From NCBI RefSeq assembly GCF_000787375.1, contig NZ_JRJU01000001.1:285698-349697 (forward strand): 64,000 bases of DNA. The letters are read 5' to 3'. The number at the start of each line of letters is the position of its first letter. Positions within the stretch are counted from its first letter, which is position 1. Below are positions 19,047 through 27,432 of this stretch, one piece after another. The notes beneath the pieces are model-generated. The model saw only the letters and a program-made list of their open reading frames with translations. It was not told the DNA's origin and did not search any database. The stretch comes from Halalkalibacter okhensis. Its GTDB lineage: Bacteria > Bacillota > Bacilli > Bacillales > Bacillaceae_D. A program made the translations under genes and the position numbers.

Positions 19047-20339
19047 TTAATCTATAAACTCAAACTCAAACTTCATAATTCGAACAAGATCTCCGTCTTT
19101 GGCTCCTCTTTCACGAAGAGCATCATCGACGCCCATCCCTCTCATTTGTCTAGCGAAACGTTTTACGGATTCGTCTCGTGAAAAATCCGTCATTTTAAAC
19201 AACTTTTCAAGTTCAGCACCTGACAATACGAATGTACCATCGTCATCTCTTGTAATAACAAATGGAACTTGAGCTTTCTCGTGGCGATAAATAACTCGAG
19301 TAGATTCCTCTGTTTCTTCATATAGAGGGAACTCTGGCGTTTCTTCGATCTTATCTGCAATCGTTATGAGAAGATCACGTAGTCCTTTTTTGGTTACTGC
19401 AGAAATAGGAAAGACTGGATATTGGTCGTTAAGCTTTTCTTTAAATAGCTTTAAATTTTCTTCGGAATCAGGCATGTCCATCTTATTAGCTACAACAATT
19501 TGCGGACGTTCAAGCAATCTCAAGTTGTATTGCTTCAACTCATCATTAATCATCAAAAAGTCTTCATAGGGATCTCGGCCTTCTAATGCTGACATATCAA
19601 TGACATGAACAATGACTCGTGTTCGTTCGATATGTCGTAAAAATTGGTGACCTAATCCGACTCCTTCATGTGCACCTTCAATTAATCCTGGCAAATCAGC
19701 CATAACGAAACTGCGATTGTCTTCTGTCGCCACGACCCCTAAATTCGGTGTAATCGTCGTAAAATGATAATCAGCTATTTTCGGCTTAGCAGCAGATACT
19801 ACTGAAAGCAACGTTGATTTACCAACACTAGGAAAGCCAACTAATCCAACATCCGCTAGAACCTTTAACTCAAGTACAACATCTCGTTCCTGACCTGGTT
19901 CCCCATTTTCAGCAATATCAGGGGCCGGATTAACCGGTGTAGCAAAACGAGTATTCCCTCGTCCTCCTCTACCACCTTTAGCGATCACAGCTTTTTGACC
20001 ATGCTCAGTTAAATCAGCAATAATTTGACCAGTTGCCTCATCAATAACTGTCGTTCCCGGTGGCACTTTCACAACCATATCTTCTGCATTTTTTCCGTGT
20101 TGATTTTTTGGCCTTCCGTGTTCCCCTCTTGACGCTTTAAAATGGCGTTTATAACGGAAATCCATCAAAGTCCGTAACCCTTCTTCTACTTCAAAAACAA
20201 CACTTGCCCCACGACCACCATCTCCACCTGCAGGTCCACCATCAGGCACATACTTCTCTCTTCGGTATGAGACTTGTCCATTTCCACCGTCTCCACCTTT
20301 AACATATACTTTTACCTTATCTACAAACATATCTTTCAC
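19047..20339 (-). CDS. obg: GTPase Obg
   Basis: Essential ribosome-associated GTPase linked to 50S assembly, the stringent response and initiation of sporulation. The 430 residues show the glycine-rich Obg fold (residues 1-155), the G domain (G1 [10 protein letters not shown] near 163; G3 [12 protein letters not shown] near 210; G4 NKMDMPD near 281; G5 SAVTKKG near 309) and the C-terminal OCT domain. The stop of spo0B and the start of obg are nearly adjacent, giving the classic spo0B-obg pair. Confidence 0.98.
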   Translation of the reverse strand: MKDMFVDKVKVYVKGGDGGNGQVSYRREKYVPDGGPAGGDGGRGASVVFEVEEGLRTLMDFRYKRHFKASRGEHGRPKNQHGKNAEDMVVKVPPGTTVIDEATGQIIADLTEHGQKAVIAKGGRGGRGNTRFATPVNPAPDIAENGEPGQERDVVLELKVLADVGLVGFPSVGKSTLLSVVSAAKPKIADYHFTTITPNLGVVATEDNRSFVMADLPGLIEGAHEGVGLGHQFLRHIERTRVIVHVIDMSALEGRDPYEDFLMINDELKQYNLRLLERPQIVVANKMDMPDSEENLKLFKEKLNDQYPVFPISAVTKKGLRDLLITIADKIEETPEFPLYEETEESTRVIYRHEKAQVPFVITRDDDGTFVLSGAELEKLFKMTDFSRDESVKRFARQMRGMGVDDALRERGAKDGDLVRIMKFEFEFID

Positions 20340-20340
20340 C

Positions 20341-20874
20341 TCAACTTCTCATAAACCTAGCGACTAATACACATTCAGACTCGTCCATTTCCACTAGCTC
20401 TACGTTTGGCTCCCATTCGCTTAGAAAATCAAGCCAGTCTTCCTTTTTCATTTGTAATGACCCTTGAAAATCAAATGTTACTTTACACTCGATGTCTGTG
20501 AATAAAAATGTAAGTAACAAATTATTTTCGGACTCTGTTGAACTTCCTTCTGTTAGCTTCTCCGTAATTTGCTTACATAATCGCAGCATACGAACTTCAT
20601 CTTTTTCAAGTGAAAAGACGTCCCCTGCAACATCTATTTCTAACTTCAGTTTACTGCTGAACCAATTATACGTTAAAAGAAAATACACAACACTAGCTGC
20701 CTGTATTTCTGAAATTTTGCTCTCGCAAATCGATTGTTGTGTCACTTGATCAATAATTTCTTCAATGCGATCGTATCGTTTAAGTGCTAAATTCCCTTTT
20801 ATTAACTGCATAACGTTCAACCAATCATGACGTGTTTGCCTAAGCGCCTTTAAGACATCTAATTGGTTATCCAT
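20341..20874 (-). CDS. spo0B: Sporulation initiation phosphotransferase Spo0B
   Basis: Phosphotransferase of the Spo0F-Spo0B-Spo0A relay. The phosphorylated histidine is in [20 protein letters not shown] (His about residue 15 of the shorter start), followed by a degenerate C-terminal ATPase-like domain, as in B. subtilis. I prefer ATG 20874 (177 residues), preceded by AAGGGAGAG. An upstream in-frame ATG (20922) would give 193 residues and cannot be excluded. In B. subtilis rpmA lies upstream; here the next gene is a divergent ABC transporter. Confidence 0.9.
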   Translation of the reverse strand: MDNQLDVLKALRQTRHDWLNVMQLIKGNLALKRYDRIEEIIDQVTQQSICESKISEIQAASVVYFLLTYNWFSSKLKLEIDVAGDVFSLEKDEVRMLRLCKQITEKLTEGSSTESENNLLLTFLFTDIECKVTFDFQGSLQMKKEDWLDFLSEWEPNVELVEMDESECVLVARFMRS

Positions 20875-21046
20875 TTCAGTCTCTCCCTTGTCCTCCATTA
20901 AAATAAGAATCGCTCTGTCCATTACATGGATTATCTTACCACAAAGTAACGAATAGAAACCATGTCTCTTTCACGTTCACATGAATTCTTACCTAATTAT
21001 ACGATACATAATCCTCACTAACCAACTCGGAAATCTAAGAAAACAA

Positions 21047-21075
21047 TTGACAGATGCCGAACTTCTACATATACT
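21047..21075 (+). promoter_or_regulatory. Sigma-A promoter of the SsuABC-like operon
   Basis: TTGACA (21047-21052) and TATACT (21070-21075) are separated by exactly 17 bp, about 70 bp before the first gene of the operon. No riboswitch is evident in the roughly 60-nt leader. Confidence 0.8.
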
Positions 21076-21143
21076 AAATATCAGCTAAAACCTACTAAAT
21101 CGCTATGAATTGTAAAGAAATTCCTTGAATGAGGAGGGATACG

Positions 21144-21989
21144 ATGTCTGATGTAAAAATTACAAGCGTCGGGAAGACTTTTGAAAATAAAGATGAGCAA
21201 ACATCCTATACCGTTTTCGATAATATTGACCTACATGTGAAATCAGGTGAGTTTGTTTCTTTGCTAGGGCCGTCTGGTTGCGGAAAATCCACATTATTAA
21301 ATATCATTGCTGGGTTAGACCAAGCAAGTAGTGGCGCTGTATTAGTTGGAGATCGCAAAGTGACAGGCCCTGGTGTTGACCGAGGGGTTGTCTTCCAAGA
21401 AGCGGCACTTATGCCATGGATGACTGTGCTTGATAATGTGATGTTTGGGATAAAGAAACGTTACAGCAAAAAGGAAGCAAAAGAACGGGCTATTGAATAT
21501 CTCAAGCTTGTACATCTTAGCAAATTCGTAGACTCTTATCCACATGAACTTTCAGGTGGAATGAAGCAACGTGTCTCGATTGCACGAGCTCTAGCAATGG
21601 ATCCAGAAGTATTATTAATGGATGAACCATTTGGAGCGTTAGATGAGCAAACAAGATCGATGCTCCATAAAGAAGTACAATACATTTGGGAGCAAACAGG
21701 AAAAACCATTATTTTTGTTACTCATAATATTCGTGAATCTATCTTATTATCAGATCGAATTGTTTTAATGGGTGTTAGACCTGGTGGAATTATTAATGTT
21801 TTTGACGTTCCTCTTGCTCGCCCAAGAAAACCTTCTGATGAAGCATTCGCTGCATTAGAAGAAAAAATTAGCAAACAACTTGCAGGGGAAATTGAGAAAG
21901 TGATGAAGGAGGAAATGGGTGATGATTACCATAGTCAGAAGGCTACTCTTCTTTACAGCTCTCATCGCGATATGGGAGATCATATATAG
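21144..21989 (+). CDS. ABC transporter ATPase, SsuB/TauB-like
   Basis: ATP-hydrolysing subunit of a nitrate/sulfonate/taurine-type importer. It shows Walker A GPSGCGKSTL (near residue 48), the Q-loop FQEAALMPWM (near 88), signature LSGGMKQRVSIARAL (near 138), Walker B VLLMDEPFGALDEQT and the switch His in FVTHNIRESIL. Start ATG 21144 follows GAGGAGG. The C-terminus runs about 70 bp into the permease gene, which is unusually long overlap for this family. First gene of a three-gene operon. Confidence 0.93.
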   Translation: MSDVKITSVGKTFENKDEQTSYTVFDNIDLHVKSGEFVSLLGPSGCGKSTLLNIIAGLDQASSGAVLVGDRKVTGPGVDRGVVFQEAALMPWMTVLDNVMFGIKKRYSKKEAKERAIEYLKLVHLSKFVDSYPHELSGGMKQRVSIARALAMDPEVLLMDEPFGALDEQTRSMLHKEVQYIWEQTGKTIIFVTHNIRESILLSDRIVLMGVRPGGIINVFDVPLARPRKPSDEAFAALEEKISKQLAGEIEKVMKEEMGDDYHSQKATLLYSSHRDMGDHI

Positions 21990-22677
21990 ACTTGATGCTT
22001 TTGGTACAAGAATGTTCCCGTCTCCCCTTCTTTCATTTGTAGAGTTATATAAAGGGTTTTTCGAGACTGGTATCTTAACTGCTGCCTTAACAACAAGTTT
22101 AGGACGTATTGGCTTAGGGTTTGCCTTAGCTGTGATCATCGGCTCTATTTTAGGTATTATATTAGCTACTTCTAAACTTGCCGATGAGACCCTTGGTTCA
22201 CTTGTTGTCGCCCTACAATCCGTGCCAAGTATCGTTTGGTTACCTTTGGCCTTAGTTATGTTTCAAGGAGGAACAACAGCCATCCTTTTTGTTATCGTTC
22301 TTGGGGGGACATGGCCAATGACGATGAACGTCAGAATGGGGATAAAAAATGTCCAGCCGCTCCTTATTCGCGCAGCACGCACAATGGGTTATAAAGGGTA
22401 TGAATTAATCTGGAAAGTAATGATTCCTGCTTCGATTCCATCTGCACTAACAGGGGTTCGTTTATCCTGGGCATTTGGATGGCGTGCATTGATGGCCGCA
22501 GAGCTTCTTGGTAGAGGTGGGCTTGGCCGGACACTTCTTGATGCACGTGACTTCTTTAACATGGAATTAGTCATTGCTATTATGATCATCATTGCTGTCA
22601 TTGGTCTTATTGTTGAGTATTGTATTTTTAATCCAATTGAACGGAAAGTACTTAGTCGTTGGGGATATGCAAAATAG
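21919..22677 (+). CDS. ABC transporter permease, SsuC/TauC-like
   Basis: Membrane subunit with six hydrophobic segments and the permease EAA-like loop (RAARTMGYKGYELIWKVMIP, near residue 151) that docks on the ATPase. Length 252 is usual. The start is GTG 21919 or ATG 21922, supported by AAGGAGG at 21906-21912; it therefore begins inside the ATPase gene. It pairs with the adjacent ATPase and binding protein. Confidence 0.92.
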   Translation: MMITIVRRLLFFTALIAIWEIIYRLDAFGTRMFPSPLLSFVELYKGFFETGILTAALTTSLGRIGLGFALAVIIGSILGIILATSKLADETLGSLVVALQSVPSIVWLPLALVMFQGGTTAILFVIVLGGTWPMTMNVRMGIKNVQPLLIRAARTMGYKGYELIWKVMIPASIPSALTGVRLSWAFGWRALMAAELLGRGGLGRTLLDARDFFNMELVIAIMIIIAVIGLIVEYCIFNPIERKVLSRWGYAK

Positions 22678-22714
22678 ATCATTAAGTCATTTATAAAAAA
22701 AGGGAGAGAATACG

Positions 22715-23722
22715 ATGAAGAAATGGTTTAAAGCAACTGGTATCGCATTAATGCTTGGAGCATTAACTGCGTGTGGAGCAGGAAACACAAGTGGTTCAGA
22801 CACAGAAAGTGACGTACGTATTGGTTATTTTCCTAATCTTGATCATGCTGCTGCTATTATTGGAAAAGAAAAAGGATACTTTGATGATGAATTAGGCGAA
22901 AGAGGAGCTGAATATACTCACTTCCCTAACGGAAATGACTTCATCGAAGCACTAGAAACAGGTAATTTAGACATTGGTTATGTTGGACCAGGTCCAGCTA
23001 TTAACTACTTCCTAACTGGTGGAGATATTGTTGTACTTGGGGCTGCAGCCAATGGAGCTACATTGATTGTTTCTCGCGAAGACTCTGGCATTGAAACACT
23101 TGAGGATTTTGGTGGAAAGTCATTCTGTACTCCTGGTAATGGTTGCACACACAATGTTCAGCTTGAAATGATGTTAAAAGACATTGGTTTAGAATCAAAC
23201 CGTGTTGGTGGAACGGTTGAACACCAATCACGTATTGCACCTGCAAACATGGTTGCGATGTTTGAGCAAGGACAAATTGATGCAGCTGCTGCACCAGAGC
23301 CTTGGGGCACATACCTTGTAGAAGAGCTAAATGCCAATGTTGTTACAGAATGGAATAATGTTTTCTTAGGAGAAGAATTAGCAAGTGTTGTTGTTGTTAC
23401 GTCTAAAAAATTCTTAGAAGAGAATCCTGAAGCTGTTGATGCTGTATTACGTGGTCATAAGCAAGCCGTTGATTACACACAAGAAAATACAGAAGATACA
23501 TTAACAACGATTAACGATCACCTGTTTGATTTAACACAGAATCGCCTACCAGAAACGGTTCTTGAGAAAGCATGGACTCGTATGGCAGTTACAACAGAAA
23601 CACACCCTGAGGCACTACAAGCTTGGGCTGATGCTTCTTATGAATTAAAATTTATGGATAAAGACCCAGACCTTACTGGCTTTGTTGATACTTCTCGTCT
23701 AGATGCGATTTTAAATCAATAA
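22715..23722 (+). CDS. Substrate-binding lipoprotein, SsuA/TauA/NMT1-like
   Basis: Extracytoplasmic solute-binding lipoprotein: lipobox LTAC (Cys at about residue 20), then a periplasmic-binding fold of the SsuA/NMT1 type (VRIGYFPNLDHAAAIIGKEK near 34; ALETGNLDIGYVGPGPAINY near 78; PEPWGTYL near 194). Length 335. In this family ligands include aliphatic sulfonates, taurine, nitrate or pyrimidines. The ligand cannot be assigned, because no desulfonating monooxygenase is nearby. Last gene of the operon, followed by a strong terminator. Confidence 0.9.
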   Translation: MKKWFKATGIALMLGALTACGAGNTSGSDTESDVRIGYFPNLDHAAAIIGKEKGYFDDELGERGAEYTHFPNGNDFIEALETGNLDIGYVGPGPAINYFLTGGDIVVLGAAANGATLIVSREDSGIETLEDFGGKSFCTPGNGCTHNVQLEMMLKDIGLESNRVGGTVEHQSRIAPANMVAMFEQGQIDAAAAPEPWGTYLVEELNANVVTEWNNVFLGEELASVVVVTSKKFLEENPEAVDAVLRGHKQAVDYTQENTEDTLTTINDHLFDLTQNRLPETVLEKAWTRMAVTTETHPEALQAWADASYELKFMDKDPDLTGFVDTSRLDAILNQ

Positions 23723-23728
23723 AATTTG

Positions 23729-23760
23729 AACCGCTCGAATCCTGTTGGATTTGAGCGGTT
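23729..23760 (+). terminator. Terminator of the SsuABC-like operon
   Basis: AACCGCTCgAATCC / GGATTtGAGCGGTT inverted repeat with a 4-nt loop, followed by TTTTAGT, 7 bp past the binding-protein stop. Confidence 0.9.
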
Positions 23761-23885
23761 TTAGTCTATTGTCAACCTTTTGTGAAAATAGGCAAAAAAA
23801 ATTCACATTTTATGTTTACATCTTACCAAACATTGGATATAATTCCTTATGAAAGCAAATTTGAGAGCAAAGGAGGTTGAACAAA

Positions 23886-23969
23886 ATGATTAAAGGATTA
23901 TGTAAACCCGCATTAACTTCATCTATCATGCGTTCAAAACCTGCCAGCCTCAAACTAGATCTTTTTTAA
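23886..23969 (+). CDS. 27-residue leader ORF upstream of yrzI genes
   Basis: Short ORF beginning ATG 23886 with a near-perfect Shine-Dalgarno (AAAGGAGGT at 23870-23878, 7-nt spacing). It encodes a 27-residue basic peptide: MIKGLCKPAL, then TSSIMRSKPASLKLDLF. Such an optimal ribosome site on a tiny frame argues for translation. It lies 27 nt before a set of mutually exclusive RNA stems, so it may act as a leader peptide that couples translation to attenuation. No run of a single codon type is obvious. I do not recognise the peptide. Confidence 0.5.
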   Translation: MIKGLCKPALTSSIMRSKPASLKLDLF

Positions 23970-24102
23970 ATTTCTATTTGGAAGCTGATTATTCAAGCCG
24001 CAGGTAGGACGTATACCTGTGGCTTTCTTGTATCATTTTAGCCACAGGAACGTTTTCCTGTGGTTTTTTGTGCCTAATTAAACTTCCAAATAATAGAAAT
24101 TT
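23968..24102 (+). promoter_or_regulatory. Attenuator-like structured RNA before yrzI
   Basis: Four segments can pair in alternative ways. Segment 1 AGCCGCAGGTA (23996-24006) pairs with segment 2 TACCTGTGGCT (24014-24024). Segment 3 CCACAGGAA (24042-24050) pairs with segment 4 TTCCTGTGG (24055-24063), which is followed by TTTTTT, i.e. an intrinsic terminator. Segment 2 CCTGTGGC can instead pair perfectly with segment 3 GCCACAGG (24041-24048), which would be an antiterminator. A 17-bp outer stem (23968-23984 with 24083-24102, 3-nt bulge) encloses all of it. This is the logic of a transcription attenuator. Confidence 0.6.
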
Positions 24103-24136
24103 TTACTTATCCTTCAAAAAGAAAGGCGGTGATCAC

Positions 24137-24271
24137 ATGACTTTTTCCTTTTTACTTTTCACAATCACTATTAAAAGACGAAAGTATACTGGTGAGGAAC
24201 TCGAACGTTTAGTGAGACAACAAAAGTTAGACGAATACCATAATCAACAGATTCACAAATTTATGCAATAA
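24137..24271 (+). CDS. yrzI: YrzI-family small protein (copy 1)
   Basis: 44-residue protein MTFSFLLFTITIKRRKY followed by a charged helix (EELERLVRQQ). This matches the YrzI small-protein family as I recall it: hydrophobic N-terminus, TITIKRR, short charged tail. ATG 24137 follows AAAGGCGGTGATC. In B. subtilis yrzI lies in an mRNA with several small ORFs that is cut by the ribosome-associated endonuclease Rae1. Function of the peptide is unknown. Confidence 0.75.
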   Translation: MTFSFLLFTITIKRRKYTGEELERLVRQQKLDEYHNQQIHKFMQ

Positions 24272-24307
24272 ATCTAATACAAAATTACGAATAAGGAGGT
24301 AATGAAT

Positions 24308-24370
24308 ATGATTTTTCTAAAAGGGATTGTTTTACAAGGCTGGTACGAACAGGTGAAAGGCCTCACCTAA
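24308..24370 (+). CDS. 20-residue ORF between the two yrzI copies
   Basis: ATG 24308 preceded by AAGGAGG (24293-24299, 8-nt spacing) opens a 20-residue frame: MIFLKGIVLQ then GWYEQVKGLT. The strong ribosome site and the position inside a multi-sORF transcript suggest it is translated. An in-frame ATG two codons earlier is too close to the Shine-Dalgarno. The B. subtilis yrzI mRNA also contains a very short ORF that is the Rae1 target; whether this is its counterpart is inference. Confidence 0.5.
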   Translation: MIFLKGIVLQGWYEQVKGLT

Positions 24371-24397
24371 AATGACCAATTACAGGAGGCATCTTTG

Positions 24398-24538
24398 ATG
24401 ACATTTCATTTTATCTTATTTACGATTACTATTAAGAAACGTCAATATACAGGGAAACAATTAGAACAAATGGTAAGACAACAAAATTACTCACAAGAAC
24501 ATCAAGAGCGTATGGCTCGAATTGAAAAATGGAAGTAA
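24398..24538 (+). CDS. YrzI-family small protein (copy 2)
   Basis: 46-residue paralogue of copy 1, with N-terminus MTFHFILFTITIKKRQY and a charged tail EQMVRQQNYSQEHQERMARI. The first 30 residues are about two-thirds identical to copy 1. ATG 24398 follows AGGAGG at 24384-24389. Tandem duplication within one small-protein operon. Ends at a strong terminator. Confidence 0.75.
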   Translation: MTFHFILFTITIKKRQYTGKQLEQMVRQQNYSQEHQERMARIEKWK

Positions 24539-24545
24539 AAATAAA

Positions 24546-24586
24546 GATTGCCCTTCAAGGTCAAATTTGACCTTAAAAGGGCAATC
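24546..24586. terminator. Bidirectional terminator, yrzI locus / mmsA
   Basis: GATTGCCCTT (24546-24555) pairs with AAGGGCAATC (24577-24586), and the inside also folds (AAGGTCAAA / TTTGACCTT). It lies between the convergent yrzI locus and mmsA. Confidence 0.9.
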
Positions 24587-24597
24587 CCCACTATTTC

Positions 24598-26058
24598 TTA
24601 CCAACGTGCTGTTAACATCTTCTTTCTTGTATAAAAGTTCAGTCCATCTTTTCCGTTTGCATGAAGGTCTCCGTAAAATGAATTTTTCCAACCAGAGAAT
24701 GGGAAGAATGCCATTGGTGCTGGTACATTCACATTCACTCCAAGCATACCTACTTCAATATCCTCACGATACTGACGAACAGCTGCCCCACTATCGGTAT
24801 ACAATACAGAACCATTCCCAAAATCAGATTCATTTGTCACTTCAATCGCTTCTGTCAAATCTTTCACACGAACAATCGATAAAACAGGTGCAAAGATTTC
24901 GTTTTTCCAAATATTCATTTCTGTCGTTACATTATCAAAAATCGTTGCCCCTAAGAAGAACCCATCAAGGTCCTGACCATCTGGACGGCCATCACGTACA
25001 AGTGTAGCTCCTTCTTCTATTCCTTCTTCAATCGCAGCGTTAACCTTATCTAAATGCGATTGACGAATAACCGGACCAAGATTAACAGATTTATCACAAC
25101 CGTCCCCTAATACTAATTGATCTGCTGCTTCTTTTAATCTTGAAATTAACTCATCTGCAATATCTTCTGTCACCACGACTACAGATGTAGCCATACAACG
25201 CTGACCTGCACTTCCAAATGCTCCACCAACAATTCCTTGTACCGTCTTTTCCATATTGCAATCAGCTAGAACGATCGAGTGATTTTTCGCACCTGCTAAT
25301 GCTTGAACTCGCTTTCCATAACTAGCACCTGTTTTATAAACATATTCAGCTACTGGTTGGGATCCTACAAATGAAATAGCTTTAACATCTTTATGCTCTA
25401 GTAATCCGTTTACAACATCATGTGCCCCATGAACTAAGTTCAGCACACCTTGAGGTAAGCCAGCTTCTGTAAATAGTTGCACTAAGCGCTCTGCAAGTAA
25501 CGGCGTGCGCTCAGACGGCTTTAACACAAACGTATTTCCACAAGCAATCGCTAAAGGGAACATCCAACAAGGAACCATCATCGGGAAATTAAATGGTGAA
25601 ATTCCCCCAATGACTCCGACTGGATAACGATACATCCCTGATTCAATGCCAGTAGCGATATCAGGTAACATTTCTCCCATCATTAAACTAGGTGCCCCTG
25701 CTGCAAATTCAACACATTCAATTCCTCTTTGTACTTCTCCATAAGCATCATCATAACACTTACCGTTTTCTTTCGTTATTAAACTAGCAAGTTCTTCATA
25801 GTTTTCCATTAAAAGTTGTTGATATTTAAATAAAATGCGAGCTCTTTTAGGAACCGGAGTCTTTTTCCACGTTTTAAAGGCTTCTTTTGCTGTTTTTACT
25901 GCAAGGTCGACATCTTCCTTTGTAGAAAGTGGCACACGAGCAATTTCTTCTCCTGTTGCTGGATTTGGAACCACCTCAAAATCAGTTGCCACCGACTCAA
26001 CCCATTCACCATTAATATAATTTTTTAATACAGATGTTGTTGTTACAGTCATTTTCAA
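24598..26058 (-). CDS. mmsA: CoA-acylating (methyl)malonate-semialdehyde dehydrogenase
   Basis: Aldehyde dehydrogenase superfamily member that converts methylmalonate or malonate semialdehyde to propionyl- or acetyl-CoA. The 486 residues carry the NAD-binding KPSERTPL (near 181), the [13 protein letters not shown] segment (near 228) and the catalytic Cys in [13 protein letters not shown] (near 280). The MMSDH-type context is [22 protein letters not shown] rather than a hydrolytic ALDH pattern. Homologues are IolA/MmsA. Here it is the last gene of an operon with a GntP permease and an iron alcohol dehydrogenase, which argues for semialdehyde derived from a hydroxyacid rather than from inositol or valine. 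Confidence 0.93.
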   Translation of the reverse strand: MKMTVTTTSVLKNYINGEWVESVATDFEVVPNPATGEEIARVPLSTKEDVDLAVKTAKEAFKTWKKTPVPKRARILFKYQQLLMENYEELASLITKENGKCYDDAYGEVQRGIECVEFAAGAPSLMMGEMLPDIATGIESGMYRYPVGVIGGISPFNFPMMVPCWMFPLAIACGNTFVLKPSERTPLLAERLVQLFTEAGLPQGVLNLVHGAHDVVNGLLEHKDVKAISFVGSQPVAEYVYKTGASYGKRVQALAGAKNHSIVLADCNMEKTVQGIVGGAFGSAGQRCMATSVVVVTEDIADELISRLKEAADQLVLGDGCDKSVNLGPVIRQSHLDKVNAAIEEGIEEGATLVRDGRPDGQDLDGFFLGATIFDNVTTEMNIWKNEIFAPVLSIVRVKDLTEAIEVTNESDFGNGSVLYTDSGAAVRQYREDIEVGMLGVNVNVPAPMAFFPFSGWKNSFYGDLHANGKDGLNFYTRKKMLTARW

Positions 26059-26075
26059 AACCCCTTTTCATTTAA

Positions 26076-27407
26076 TTAAATATAAAATAAAGAATATAAT
26101 ACAATCGCTAAAATTAGCGCAATTGTCGGTAAAATAACACTTACACAAAAGATCGGTAAATAAGCTCTCTTATGTGTTTCTCCACAAATCGCTCTAACTG
26201 TTGTAACGACGTAACCGTTATGTGGCAAGGAATCTAATCCCCCTGAGGCTAACGCCGAAATCCGGTGCATCGAACCAGGATCGATCCCTTTTGCTAAGTA
26301 GATCGGTGCTAATAAAGGCAGAGCAATTCCCAGTCCACCTGATGCTGAGCCTGTGAGTCCACAAATAATGGTTACCCCAATAGCTAAACCTAAGAGTGGT
26401 GGACCTGAAATATTTACAAGAGCATTAATAAATGTATCAAAAGCAGATACTTGAGCAGCCACACTTCCAAATCCCACAACTGCACAAGTATTAGCAATGG
26501 CTACTAGCGAATTTTGGGTGCCTACCGCTAATGACTGCCAGTATTCTTGAACAAATTTATAGTTAAATCCCCAAACCGATAAGATACCAAGTATTAACGC
26601 GACAAGCGCCGCTGTCTTTGGTGCCATATAGAACGAAAGTATGTTGAGTACCGCAATCACAATAATCAGTGGCAAGATAGCCAAAAATGCATTTGGTAAG
26701 CTCTTCTCCGTTGTAGCAGCGATTTCCTCTTCGGGTTTTTCAACAGAATAGAACGGGCTAGATCTTGGTAATTCAAAGACTTCTCCATTTGCTATTGCCT
26801 TTCTAACTAAAAAACGTAACCATAATCCACCAACTACTGCTATAAATACCCCTGTAAAAACCCCAACCCATCCACCTGCAGTAGGTGTCGTACCAAAGAA
26901 CTCTGTTGGAATTAAATTTTGAATTTCAGGCGATCCTGGTGATGTCATCGTAAAAGAGATTGACCCAAATACCAATGCTGCCGGAATAAATCTATGCGGG
27001 TAATTAGCTAATCTAAATAACGAAACAGCAATGGGATAAACGGTAAAGCCTACTACAAATAAACTTACTCCACCGTATGTCATAATCGCGCAGGCACCTA
27101 CGACGGCAAATACAGCCCATTGAGGTCCCATTGTTCGACTGACCCAATTAGCAATTGATTCTGCTGACTTTGTATCTTGCATTACCTTTCCAAAAATAGC
27201 CCCTAAAAGAAAGATCAAAAACCAATTCGCAAAATAACCCGTAAACCCTTCCATATAGTAGCCTGCCATTGCTGTATTTAGGTTTAACCCTCCTGTTACG
27301 GCAAGTACAATCGAGCAAAGCAATGCTGCAACAATAATGTTAATTCCTCTCATAGTTAGAAAGATTAGAAGACCTAGTGCGACAAATAACCCAATCATGC
27401 TCAACAT
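26076..27407 (-). CDS. GntP-family hydroxyacid permease
   Basis: Secondary transporter of the gluconate/3-hydroxybutyrate (GntP) family, 443 residues with about 12 hydrophobic segments. Features include GGVSLFVVGFTVYPIA (near residue 112), SPGSPEIQNLIP (near 157), GLTGSASGGLGIALPLL (near 350) and LDSLPHNGYVVT (near 390), all typical of the family. The operon partners suggest it imports a short hydroxyacid such as 3-hydroxypropionate or 3-hydroxyisobutyrate; that is inference. Confidence 0.9.
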   Translation of the reverse strand: MLSMIGLFVALGLLIFLTMRGINIIVAALLCSIVLAVTGGLNLNTAMAGYYMEGFTGYFANWFLIFLLGAIFGKVMQDTKSAESIANWVSRTMGPQWAVFAVVGACAIMTYGGVSLFVVGFTVYPIAVSLFRLANYPHRFIPAALVFGSISFTMTSPGSPEIQNLIPTEFFGTTPTAGGWVGVFTGVFIAVVGGLWLRFLVRKAIANGEVFELPRSSPFYSVEKPEEEIAATTEKSLPNAFLAILPLIIVIAVLNILSFYMAPKTAALVALILGILSVWGFNYKFVQEYWQSLAVGTQNSLVAIANTCAVVGFGSVAAQVSAFDTFINALVNISGPPLLGLAIGVTIICGLTGSASGGLGIALPLLAPIYLAKGIDPGSMHRISALASGGLDSLPHNGYVVTTVRAICGETHKRAYLPIFCVSVILPTIALILAIVLYSLFYI

Positions 27408-27432
27408 CTTGTTTCCCCCTAAAAAGTGTTAA

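Noticed and set aside
21000..21128. Possible S-box or other riboswitch before the SsuABC-like operon
   Set aside because: The leader between the promoter and first gene is about 60 nt and shows no S-box or other known aptamer pattern.
24522..25007. 161-codon plus-strand ORF
   Set aside because: Antisense shadow of mmsA with a start inside yrzI copy 2; no independent signals.
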